From assembly GCF_900454025.1 (NCBI RefSeq), contig NZ_UGQM01000001.1:4836001-4900000 (forward strand): DNA of 64,000 nt, given 5' to 3'. Below, in pieces: positions 50,185 through 58,277 of this stretch. The notes beneath the pieces are model-generated. The model was not told the DNA's origin and ran no database searches. It saw only the letters and a program-made list of their open reading frames with translations. A program made the translations under genes and the position numbers. The first letter of the stretch is position 1; each line of letters starts with the position of its first letter. The stretch comes from Mycolicibacterium gilvum. GTDB taxonomy: Bacteria; Actinomycetota; Actinomycetes; Mycobacteriales; Mycobacteriaceae.

Positions 50185-51900
50185 CTACTGGGTGCCTTCT
50201 GCATACCAGGTCCGGAATCGGTCGTACTTGGGCATCTCCTCGGAGTTGGCCTTCGGGTCGATGCAGACGTGGACGACGGCGGTCTTGCCGCTGGCGAATG
50301 CGCGCTGGATCGCGGGGCCGATCTCGTCTTCCTTCTCGACGTATTCGCCGTGGCAGCCGAACCCCTCGGCGATCTTGTCCATCCGGACGTCCTTGCTCCA
50401 GTGCACGCCGGGTTGCGGTGAGGGCTGCTCGAACGTGCGCTTGTACACCCCGACTTCGAGCCCCCACTGATGGTCGACGCCGACGACGCAGACCAGCGGC
50501 AGGTTCTCTCGCACCGCGGTTTCGAGTTCGGCGATGTGGAACAGGAACGCCGAGTCACTGGTCAGGAGCATGACCGGCCGCTTGCGGCCCTCCGCGACGG
50601 ATGCGCCGACGGCGTAGGGCAGGCCGGTGCCGAGGTGGCCGAAGTTCTGATTCCAGATCACGTCACGCGGCTTCACCTGCGAGTAGGTCCACTGGAAGAT
50701 CACCGTCGCGCCACCGTCGCGGACCAGGATGCCGTCCTCGGTGTGCTCCTTGAACGCCTTGGTCGCCTCGACGACGTAGCGCGCCGGATGCACCGGGGCG
50801 CGCCCGCTCGGCGCCTCCTCGGCCACCCTGGCCAGCTCCGCGGCATCGGCCTTCACCAGGGAGTCGAGGTTCGCCGACGGTGCGCGCGGGGTGTCGCGCA
50901 GGGCGTCGACGAGCTGCGGCACCACGCCGCGCAGGTCGCCGACCAACGGCACGTCGATCGGCCGGTTCACACCGATCGCAGTCGGATCCTGTTCCACCAG
51001 AATCCATTTGCGGTTGGCGTCGTTGCCCGCCCAGTGCTGGGTGCGGCCGTAGTGCATGGGTTCGCCGAGCTCGGTGCCCAGCGCCACACACAGGTCGGAC
51101 TGCTCGACGGCCTCGTTGGCGGCCGGGGAGAACAGGTACGGGAAGGTGCGGTCCTGCAGGCCGGGGATGAACGACGTGCCGCCGGAGGTCTGGATGACCG
51201 GGCAGGCCATCAACTCGGCGAGCTCCCTGACCTGCTGCTGGGTGCGCGACGTGTGAACGCCGTGGCCCACCAACAGGATCGGGCGCTCGGCGGCACGGAT
51301 CAGGCGGGCCGCCTCGGCGATCTCCCGCTCGCCGGCGCCCTGGTTGACGAGGCGGTACCGCTCGGGGGGCAGCGGATCGGCGACGTCGAGCTCTTCGAGG
51401 ATCACGTGCGACGGGAACTCGACGTAGCTGGGGCCGGGGGTTCCCGACATCGACCGGCGGATGGCTTCGCGGATGATCTCGTCGGTCTGATCGGCGTACT
51501 CGATCGAGCTGCTGTACTTGACCGACGGCGCGAAAAGCCCTTCCTGCTGGACGAACTGGATGCGGCCGCGCCGTACCCGTCGTTCGGTGACGCGCGCCCG
51601 CTGGCCGCCGAGGAAGATCACCGGCGAGTTCTCCACCAGTGCGCACATCATGGCGCCGGCGATGTTGGCCACACCGGGGCCGAGCGTGCCGATGCACAGG
51701 CCCGGACCACCCGTCATCCGTGATGCCGCCTCGGCCATGAAACCGGCGCTCAGTTCGTGGTGCGGTGCGACGACCGACCACCCGCGCGCGTCGGCCTCGG
51801 TGAACATGTGCACGAAGTTCGGGTCGGGGATGCCGAACAGCGTGTTGACGCCCTCGGCCTCGAACAGGTCGAGAATGCGTTTGTATACGGGAACGCCCAT
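50185..51900 (-). CDS. ThDP-dependent enzyme, acetolactate synthase / 2-hydroxyacyl-CoA lyase-like
   Basis: 571 residues from ATG 51900 with AGAAGGAG upstream. The N-terminal domain has GVNTLFGIPDPNFVHMF and the catalytic Glu in HHELSAGFMAEAASR. The C-terminal cofactor region is LTSDSAFLFHIAELETAVREN followed by VVGVDHQWG. The usual GDG...NN metal motif is changed to SDS...VDH, keeping one Asp. Placement between four acyl-CoA dehydrogenase genes and an aldehyde dehydrogenase makes a C-C lyase releasing an aldehyde more likely than branched amino-acid synthesis; this is inference. Confidence 0.8.
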   Translation of the reverse strand: MGVPVYKRILDLFEAEGVNTLFGIPDPNFVHMFTEADARGWSVVAPHHELSAGFMAEAASRMTGGPGLCIGTLGPGVANIAGAMMCALVENSPVIFLGGQRARVTERRVRRGRIQFVQQEGLFAPSVKYSSSIEYADQTDEIIREAIRRSMSGTPGPSYVEFPSHVILEELDVADPLPPERYRLVNQGAGEREIAEAARLIRAAERPILLVGHGVHTSRTQQQVRELAELMACPVIQTSGGTSFIPGLQDRTFPYLFSPAANEAVEQSDLCVALGTELGEPMHYGRTQHWAGNDANRKWILVEQDPTAIGVNRPIDVPLVGDLRGVVPQLVDALRDTPRAPSANLDSLVKADAAELARVAEEAPSGRAPVHPARYVVEATKAFKEHTEDGILVRDGGATVIFQWTYSQVKPRDVIWNQNFGHLGTGLPYAVGASVAEGRKRPVMLLTSDSAFLFHIAELETAVRENLPLVCVVGVDHQWGLEVGVYKRTFEQPSPQPGVHWSKDVRMDKIAEGFGCHGEYVEKEDEIGPAIQRAFASGKTAVVHVCIDPKANSEEMPKYDRFRTWYAEGTQ

Positions 51901-51911
51901 GGGATCTCCTT

Positions 51912-52913
51912 CTAGTGGTAGCGCTGTGAGAGTCTTCTGCGTTGTGCAGCAGGTGAACCGAACAGGGACCGGTTCAGGGTGGCGCGTTTGAGGTAGGTGT
52001 GGATGCCGCTCTCCCACGTGTAGCCGATGCCGCCGTGCAACTGCATCGCCTTACCGGCGACCTCGACGGCGGCGGCGCAGACGTACGACTTCGCCATCGC
52101 GGCGGGGATCGCGGCGTCCCCGCCGCCGGCCAGCACGTCGACCGCGTCGGCCACCAGCTGCCGGGAGACCTCGACCGCGACGAGCATGTCGGCGCACGCG
52201 TGCTTGACGGCTTGGAACGAACCGATCGGTCTGCCGAACTGGTGTCGTACCTTCACGTAATCGACTGTGGCCGAGAGCATCCGCTCGGCAATACCGAGGC
52301 TGTCGCAGGCGACCGCGATCTCGGCACGATGACGAAGTGCGTTCACCGCGTCGGCGGGATTGCCGTCGAACGTCAGGATGTCCACCACCGTGGCCGAGTC
52401 GGCCGCGATGGTGGCGAGGCGGCGGGTCTCGTCGACCACCGGCTGTGCCGTCACCGTCGCCGCAGCGGTCTCGATGACGGCGACCTCGGGACCGGTCACC
52501 ACCAGCAGGCGCTCGGCGCCGACGGCGTCGGGCACGAACTCGGCTCGGCCGGTCAGCTTTCCGGCCGACATCGAGAAGTCTCCGGTCACCACAGCAGACC
52601 GCGGCTCGCCACCGGCGACCGCGGCGAGCAGGTGATCGCGGGAGTCGCTGGGCTGCAGCAGGTTCAGCACACCGGCGGCCAGCACTGCCCCGCCGAGATA
52701 GCCGGTGACGCCCGCGGCACGGCCGATCTGGTCGAGGATCACCGCGCTTTCGGCGAACGACGCGCCCGCACCCCCCAACGTGTCGGGCACCTCGAGTCCG
52801 GTCCATCCGGCGTCGGCGAGCACCTGCCACTCGGGCGCGTGACCGTCTTTGGCCAGCAGGTCCGAGGCGACCGCGCGCAGCTCGTCGTGGAACTCGGCGA
52901 ATCCGGCGCGCAT
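51912..52913 (-). CDS. Acyl-CoA dehydrogenase, short subunit
   Basis: 333 residues from ATG 52913. The C-terminal helical part is recognisable (VRHQFGRPIGSFQAVKHACADML, VEVAGKAMQLHGGIGYTWES). The N-terminal and middle domains are short. Its ATG overlaps the stop of the longer ACAD upstream (ATGA, 52913-52916), the arrangement of mycobacterial heterotetrameric FadE pairs in steroid side-chain oxidation. It ends 12 bp before the ThDP enzyme start. Confidence 0.87.
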   Translation of the reverse strand: MRAGFAEFHDELRAVASDLLAKDGHAPEWQVLADAGWTGLEVPDTLGGAGASFAESAVILDQIGRAAGVTGYLGGAVLAAGVLNLLQPSDSRDHLLAAVAGGEPRSAVVTGDFSMSAGKLTGRAEFVPDAVGAERLLVVTGPEVAVIETAAATVTAQPVVDETRRLATIAADSATVVDILTFDGNPADAVNALRHRAEIAVACDSLGIAERMLSATVDYVKVRHQFGRPIGSFQAVKHACADMLVAVEVSRQLVADAVDVLAGGGDAAIPAAMAKSYVCAAAVEVAGKAMQLHGGIGYTWESGIHTYLKRATLNRSLFGSPAAQRRRLSQRYH

Positions 52914-54067
52914 CACAGCGCACTCGGTTCTCGCGGCAACCCGAGCCCGCGTTCGCCGATGATGGTGCGCTGGATCTCGCTCGCTCCGCCCGGGATGGTC
53001 CACTCCCAGGATCCGACGAAATCGAGTACCCAGGAACCGGATTCCCATCCGCTCGACATCGGTTTGGTGAGCACCGTGTGTGCGGGCAGCCCGCCGATCT
53101 CGGCGCCGAAGTCGGTGAGCCGTTGCAGCAGCTCGCTGTAGTACAACTTGACGACAGACGGGTCGGCGGGACCGGAGGGACCGTGCTCGACGATGCGCCG
53201 GCACATCCCTCGCAGCGCGGCGAGTTCGGTCTCGAAGCCGGCGAGCCGGTCGGCGACGATCGGGTCGTCGACCGGTGCGGATTCGACCAGCCAACGGAAT
53301 CCGGCGTTGCCGAGGCGTTCGGCGAGCTCGAGCATCGTCATGCCGCGCTCGGCGCCCAGCGTCTCCTGGGCCACCTGCCAGCCCGCGTTCTCGGCGCCGA
53401 TCAGGTTGGTCGCCGGGATTCGGACGTCGTCGAGGAAGATCTCGCAGAAGTGCGAGTCGCCGATGGCGTTGCGGATGGGCCGCACGTCGACACCCGGACT
53501 CGTCATGTCCAGCAGGAAGTACGAGATGCCCTTCCGCTTCGGCGCGTCCGGGTCGGTGCGGGCCAGCAACAGACACCAGTCGGCGTGCATTCCTCCACTG
53601 GCCCAGAGCTTCTGGCCGTTGACGATGAACTCATCTCCGACCCGGCGGGCGGAGGTGCGCAGCGCGGCGAGGTCGGACCCCGCCTCGGGTTCGGAGAAGC
53701 CCTGCACCCAGATCTCGCCGTCGAGGATCGCGGGCAGATGGCGCCGCCGTTGCTCCTCGGTGCCCGCGACCAGCAGCGTGGACGCGGCGTGGTGGATTCC
53801 GACGAACGCGAGCACCAGCCGGGGTGCGTCGTGTGCCGCCAGTTCCTGATACAGCACGACCTGTTTGTCCACAGGAAGGCCGCCACCCCACTGCGCCGGC
53901 CAGTGCGGCACCGCGTACCCGGCGCTGTGCAGCTCGGCGAACCACGCTTTCTGGAACCGGACGAACTCCTCCTCGCCGACCCCGGCCTGAGTCGCACGCC
54001 AATCCGCGGGGACGTGCTCGCGGCACCAGTCCCGGACCTCGGCGCGGAAGGTCTCCAGCTCGCTCAT
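52913..54067 (-). CDS. Acyl-CoA dehydrogenase, full-length subunit
   Basis: 384 residues. FAD-site landmarks are WVQGFSEPEAGSDLAALRTSA near residue 118-138, IVNGQKLWASGGMHADWCLLLART, and the C-terminal WTIPGGASEIQRTIIGERGLGLPR. Likely forms an alpha2beta2 enzyme with the downstream short subunit. It has ATGA-type overlaps on both sides, so the string of dehydrogenases is one translational unit. Confidence 0.9.
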   Translation of the reverse strand: MSELETFRAEVRDWCREHVPADWRATQAGVGEEEFVRFQKAWFAELHSAGYAVPHWPAQWGGGLPVDKQVVLYQELAAHDAPRLVLAFVGIHHAASTLLVAGTEEQRRRHLPAILDGEIWVQGFSEPEAGSDLAALRTSARRVGDEFIVNGQKLWASGGMHADWCLLLARTDPDAPKRKGISYFLLDMTSPGVDVRPIRNAIGDSHFCEIFLDDVRIPATNLIGAENAGWQVAQETLGAERGMTMLELAERLGNAGFRWLVESAPVDDPIVADRLAGFETELAALRGMCRRIVEHGPSGPADPSVVKLYYSELLQRLTDFGAEIGGLPAHTVLTKPMSSGWESGSWVLDFVGSWEWTIPGGASEIQRTIIGERGLGLPREPSAL

Positions 54068-54981
54068 GTGTACAGTCCCGCCAGTCCGCGCCGCCCGGCG
54101 AGGCGGGTCAGATGGTCGCGGGTGGCCGACAGCCCGAACGGCAGGCGCCGCAACGGCTGGCTGTACCGCGACAGCCAGGACAGCGTGGTCTCGTCACAGA
54201 AGCCGGCGGCGCCGTGCAGTTGATGGCACACCCGGAAGACGACCTCGGCGGCCTCGAGCGCGGCGAGCCGCAACGCCAGCGCATCGTCGACGGCCTGTGG
54301 CTGATCGGTCGCGATGCTCCACAACGCATGCTTGGCCAGGATGTCGACGCCGCTGCGTTCGACCTCGGCGTCGGTGAGCTGGAACTGCACGCCCTGGAAG
54401 GACGACAGCGTCTGGCCGAACTGCTTGCGCAGGCTCACGTGCGACACGGTCAGTGCGAGGGCGCGGTCGAGCATCCCGAGCAGGGTCCAGCTCGGCAGCA
54501 CCAGCGCCAGCGCGAGGTCGGGCCCGCCGGCGTCGTCGACGGGCGAGAGCTCGAGCTCGGCGACGAACGCCGGTCCCGGCTCGCCGTGGCCTGTCACCGT
54601 CGACCGTCGACCGTCCAGATCGACTGCGGCCCAACGGAGATCGAGCCCGGCCACGGAAGCCGACGGCCGGGTCGAACCGATCACCAGCAGCCCGTCGACG
54701 TCCAGATCGGCCGGAGCGGCGAGGCGTTCTGCCAGCGGATACGGCACCGCCCAGTACCCGGCGCTGCGGCAGAGTGCGGCGGCCGCTTCGAGTCCGTCCG
54801 GATCGGCACGCGGGTCCAGCTCCCAGGCGCCGAGGCCGTCGAGCACCGGGGTCACCAGGGCCTGGCGTGCCGCGGGGTCGGCTTCGGCCTGTTCGGCCAG
54901 GCGGTCGCCGCCGGCATTCTCGAAGGCCTGCAGCGCCTGCCGCCCGTACTCCAGGGCGTCGTCGGACAGATCGAGGATCAT
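54064..54981 (-). CDS. Acyl-CoA dehydrogenase, short/divergent subunit
   Basis: 305 residues, well under the normal 380-400. The helical C-terminal region is visible (SLRKQFGQTLSSFQGVQFQLTDAEV and VCHQLHGAAGFCDETTLSWLSRY), but the usual GFSEPxAGSD flavin loop is absent. This suits a partner subunit that contributes to the FAD site only in a heteromer. It overlaps both neighbours by four bases (54064-54067 and 54978-54981). Confidence 0.83.
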   Translation of the reverse strand: MILDLSDDALEYGRQALQAFENAGGDRLAEQAEADPAARQALVTPVLDGLGAWELDPRADPDGLEAAAALCRSAGYWAVPYPLAERLAAPADLDVDGLLVIGSTRPSASVAGLDLRWAAVDLDGRRSTVTGHGEPGPAFVAELELSPVDDAGGPDLALALVLPSWTLLGMLDRALALTVSHVSLRKQFGQTLSSFQGVQFQLTDAEVERSGVDILAKHALWSIATDQPQAVDDALALRLAALEAAEVVFRVCHQLHGAAGFCDETTLSWLSRYSQPLRRLPFGLSATRDHLTRLAGRRGLAGLYT

Positions 54982-56177
54982 CGCGGGGCTCCCGCACTAG
55001 CTGATTTGCTCCTCGCGTCCGCAGTCAGCATTGCCCGCGACAGCAGGATCCGTTGCATCTCAATACTTCCCGACGACACCGTCGCCGCCTGCGAGTAGCG
55101 CCAGTGGTCGTCGACCTCACCGAGGAACCATGCGGCACGCTCGTCGTCGTGACGCACCTCCGCCGCGATGTCCATCAGCACCTCGGCGCTGTCCTGGTCC
55201 AGCTTCGTCACGGCGATGCGGTACGCGGCGGCATCGCCGGGGGTGATGCGTCCACTGCTCTGCAGCGCCACCACACGGTAGGCCAGAAGCCGCGCCCGGC
55301 GGCAGTGCGTCAGCATCCGGATCCAGCGGCCCCGCAGCTCGGTCGGCAGCGAGTCCCAGCGCTCCCCCAGCACCGTCGGCGCGGCGGCCAGCAGCCGCTC
55401 ACAGCGGGCATAGCGGGCGATGCCGACCCGCTCGAAGGACATCACGTCCTGCACTATCGACCAGCCCTGGTCCACGGTGCCGAGCACATCGGCCTCGGTG
55501 ACGCGCAGGTCGTCGAAGAACACCTCATTGAGATGGTGCGGGCCCAGCATCGTGCGGATCGGCCGCACGGTGATCGCCGGATCGTCCATCGGCACAAGGA
55601 AGATCGTCAGCCCCTGCTGCTTCTTCTGGGTGGCGCCCTCTCCCAGCCTGGATGTCCGCGCGAGCAGGAAGCACCACTGCGCCATCGTCGCGTAGGACGT
55701 CCAGATCTTCTGGCCGCTGACCAGCCAACCGTCGCCGTCGGCGCGCGCAGACGTGCGCAGCGACGCCAGATCCGATCCCGCCTCGGGTTCGGAGAAGCCC
55801 TGACACCAGATCACCTCGCCGGCGGCGATCGGGGGCAGATGCCTGCGCTGCTGCTCCTCGGTGCCGTGGCGCATGATGATCGGCCCCACCCAGTTGACGC
55901 CCATGTACTGCGCGCCGCGCGGCTCGTGGTGGGCCCACATCTCCTCGCGCACCACCGTCTGCTCCCACACCGATGCGCCGCTACCGCCGAACTCCTCGGG
56001 CCAGGCCATGCACAGCAGGTTGCGCTCGGCCAGCATCCGGCAGAAACGTTGCGTCGTATCGAGATCGGCCGGGTCGTCGGTGAACGCCCCGAGGAAGTGC
56101 TCGGGGACGTGCTCTCCGACGAGCGCCCGCAGTTCGCGCCGCAGGTCCGCGGCACCCTTGCCCATGTCGAAATCCAT
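54978..56177 (-). CDS. Acyl-CoA dehydrogenase, full-length subunit
   Basis: 399 residues from ATG 56177. Landmarks are WCQGFSEPEAGSDLASLRTSA near residue 125-145, SGQKIWTSYATMAQWCFLLART, and the C-terminal YSQAATVSSGSIEMQRILLSRAML. The start overlaps the stop of the CoA-transferase gene (ATGA, 56177-56180). It pairs naturally with the adjacent short subunit as a second heteromeric dehydrogenase. Confidence 0.9.
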   Translation of the reverse strand: MDFDMGKGAADLRRELRALVGEHVPEHFLGAFTDDPADLDTTQRFCRMLAERNLLCMAWPEEFGGSGASVWEQTVVREEMWAHHEPRGAQYMGVNWVGPIIMRHGTEEQQRRHLPPIAAGEVIWCQGFSEPEAGSDLASLRTSARADGDGWLVSGQKIWTSYATMAQWCFLLARTSRLGEGATQKKQQGLTIFLVPMDDPAITVRPIRTMLGPHHLNEVFFDDLRVTEADVLGTVDQGWSIVQDVMSFERVGIARYARCERLLAAAPTVLGERWDSLPTELRGRWIRMLTHCRRARLLAYRVVALQSSGRITPGDAAAYRIAVTKLDQDSAEVLMDIAAEVRHDDERAAWFLGEVDDHWRYSQAATVSSGSIEMQRILLSRAMLTADARSKSASAGAPR

Positions 56178-57343
56178 CAGCTCACCTGTTCTGCTGCGAC
56201 GGTGTCGAGCCCGAGTTCGGCGAGCACCGCCGCGGTGTCGGCGCCGAGTTCCGGTGCGGGGCCGCGCACCTTGCCCGGGGTGCGGGAAAACCACGTCGGC
56301 ACCCCCGGGAACTTCACGGGACCGTGCGGGGTGTCGACGGTTTCGAACAGACCGACCGCATTCAGGTGCGGATCGTCGAAGAGCGCGTCGGGGGTGTTCA
56401 GCGGCGCGGCCGGAATCTCCAGTTCCCGGAACAGGTTCAGCCACTCCTCGGTGGTCCGTTCGGCCAGCGTCTCGGCGACGAGTCCGTAGACGGTGTCGAT
56501 CTGGTGGGCGCGCGACTCCAGCGTCGAGTACAGCTCGGACGCCCAGGGCGGTCGCACCGCGGCGATGAACGCGTTCCAGTGTTTGTCGTTGTAGATCAGC
56601 GCGGCGATGTAGCCGTCCTTGGTGCGGTACGGACGCCGGTTCGGCGCGACGGTGCGGGGGTAGACGGCCGGGCCGAGCGGGGGGTCGAACATGGCGCCGT
56701 TGGCATGTTCGACCAGCATGAAGGAAGCCATGGTCTCGAACATCGAGACCTCGACCTCCTGCCCCTCCCCGGTGCGTTCCCGATGGAACAGCGCCATCAT
56801 CGTCGCGTACAGGGCCGTCAGTCCGGCGACCTTGTCGGCCATGATGGTCCCGACGTAGTCCGCCTCACCGGTGAGCTGCTTCTGCACCGCGGGCAGACCG
56901 CATTCGGCCTGGATGGTGTCGTCGTAGGCGGGCCGGTCACGCTCGGGACCACGCCGGCCGTAGCCGTAACAGTTGGTGTAGATGATCGCCGGGTTGACCG
57001 CGGCGACGTCGTCGTAGCCGAAGCCGAGTTTGGCGATCGCCTTGGAGCGCATCGAATGGATGAAGACGTCGGCCCTCTCGATCAGCGCCCGCAGCGCCGC
57101 CTTGCCCTCGGCCGAGCGCAGGTCGAGCACGACGCTGCGTTTTCCGCGGTTGACGTTGACGAACACCCCGCTCATCCCCGACACCGGGCCGACCGAGATG
57201 AACCGGGTGTTATCCCCCTGCGGCGGTTCGACTTTGATGACGTCGGCGCCCATGTCGGCCATGATCTGGGTGCAGTAGGGCCCCATCACCATCGCGGTGA
57301 GGTCGACGACGCGGATGCCCGCCAGCGGTCCGCTGTCAGCCAT
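56177..57343 (-). CDS. CaiB/BaiF-family (type III) CoA-transferase
   Basis: 388 residues from ATG 57343. It starts GPLAGIRVVDLTAMVMGPYCTQIMADMGADVIKVEPP, the family opening, and has the segment NRGKRSVVLDLRSAEGKAALRALIERADVFI and the ATMMALFHRERTGEGQEVEVSM block. These enzymes move CoA to carboxylic acids without ATP. Here it likely activates the acid entering the dehydrogenase steps. Its start lies inside the last codons of the SDR gene (8-bp overlap). Confidence 0.92.
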   Translation of the reverse strand: MADSGPLAGIRVVDLTAMVMGPYCTQIMADMGADVIKVEPPQGDNTRFISVGPVSGMSGVFVNVNRGKRSVVLDLRSAEGKAALRALIERADVFIHSMRSKAIAKLGFGYDDVAAVNPAIIYTNCYGYGRRGPERDRPAYDDTIQAECGLPAVQKQLTGEADYVGTIMADKVAGLTALYATMMALFHRERTGEGQEVEVSMFETMASFMLVEHANGAMFDPPLGPAVYPRTVAPNRRPYRTKDGYIAALIYNDKHWNAFIAAVRPPWASELYSTLESRAHQIDTVYGLVAETLAERTTEEWLNLFRELEIPAAPLNTPDALFDDPHLNAVGLFETVDTPHGPVKFPGVPTWFSRTPGKVRGPAPELGADTAAVLAELGLDTVAAEQVS

Positions 57344-58277
57344 GGCTTGCCACATGCTCTTCGCGCGAGCGCTCATCGGCCATCGCGAAGCTGTAGCCGA
57401 TGTGGTCGTTGTGACCGCTGGGCACCACCGGGAAGACCACGGGCGCAGAGAAGTCCCGGATCTCGTCGATCCGGGTGGCGACGTCCTCGATCGTCCACGA
57501 CGGCTGGTACACCCCCGGCGTCTCCGCGATGACCGCACGCGCGACCCGGCCCGCCAGCGCGATGAAGATCTCGCCGGTCACCGAACAGGTCTCGTGCGCC
57601 AGCCAACCGACGGTCGGCGCCACCAGATCGGGGTCCATCGGCGGGTAGGCCGAGGTGTCGATGCCCTCGGCCATCCTGGTGACCGCCGCGGGCACGATCA
57701 CGTTGCTGCGCACGCCGTGCGCGGCGCCTTCGAGGGCCGCGACGTTGGACAGGCCGATCACGCCGGCCTTGGCGACCGCATAGTTGGCCACGTCGTGGTT
57801 GCCGTAGAGGCCGCCGATCGACGAGGTCAGCACGATGCGGCCGTATCCGTTGTCGCACATGACCGGAAAGGCGGGCCGTACCACGTGGAACGCACCCCGC
57901 AGATGCACGTCGAGCACGGCGTCGAAGTCGTCGTGGCTCATCTCCCGCAGCGAGCCCCGCCGCACGTTGCCCGCGTTGTGCACGAGCACGTCGATGCGGC
58001 CGTAGGCGTCGAGCGCGGTCGCGACGATCGCCGCTCCTCCGTCCGCCGTCGCCACCGAGTCGGTGCTCGCGACCGCTTCGCCGCCGGCGGCGACGATCTC
58101 GTCGGCGACCTGCTGCGCGGGGCCGGGGTCGGCACCGTCACCGGTGAGGCTGCCGCCGACGTCGTTGACGACGACCTTCGCCCCGCGCGACGCCAGCATC
58201 AGCGCGTACGCCCGGCCCAGTCCGCGACCGCCGCCGGTGACGGCCGCGACGCGACCGTCGAACCTCAGGTCGGTCAC
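57336..58277 (-). CDS. SDR dehydrogenase (multifunctional-enzyme HSD17B4-like type)
   Basis: 313 residues from GTG 58277. Landmarks are FDGRVAAVTGGGRGLGRAYAL, VVVNDVGGSLTGDGADPGPA (insert typical of MFE2/HSD17B4-like SDRs), HNAGNVRRGS, the Ser in LTSSIGG, and NYAVAKAG. It is likely to oxidise a 3-hydroxyacyl-CoA or a sterol-type alcohol. Near its 3' end the coding sequence contains a 21-base copy of the crtU-region repeat unit (57354-57376). Start overlaps the BVMO stop as GTGA. Confidence 0.88.
   Translation of the reverse strand: MTDLRFDGRVAAVTGGGRGLGRAYALMLASRGAKVVVNDVGGSLTGDGADPGPAQQVADEIVAAGGEAVASTDSVATADGGAAIVATALDAYGRIDVLVHNAGNVRRGSLREMSHDDFDAVLDVHLRGAFHVVRPAFPVMCDNGYGRIVLTSSIGGLYGNHDVANYAVAKAGVIGLSNVAALEGAAHGVRSNVIVPAAVTRMAEGIDTSAYPPMDPDLVAPTVGWLAHETCSVTGEIFIALAGRVARAVIAETPGVYQPSWTIEDVATRIDEIRDFSAPVVFPVVPSGHNDHIGYSFAMADERSREEHVASHG
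57354..57376 (-). repeat. Dispersed copy of the 32-bp repeat core
   Basis: Read on the minus strand, the first 21 bases of this segment are identical to the first 21 bases of the repeat unit at 4023-4043 and 4055-4075. Here they are translated within the SDR C-terminus (ADERSREEH) a few codons before the next gene's ATG, again at a translational junction. Confidence 0.75.

Noticed and set aside
53078..54223. 381-codon open frame opposite acyl-CoA dehydrogenase genes
   Set aside because: Antisense shadow of well-supported dehydrogenase genes.
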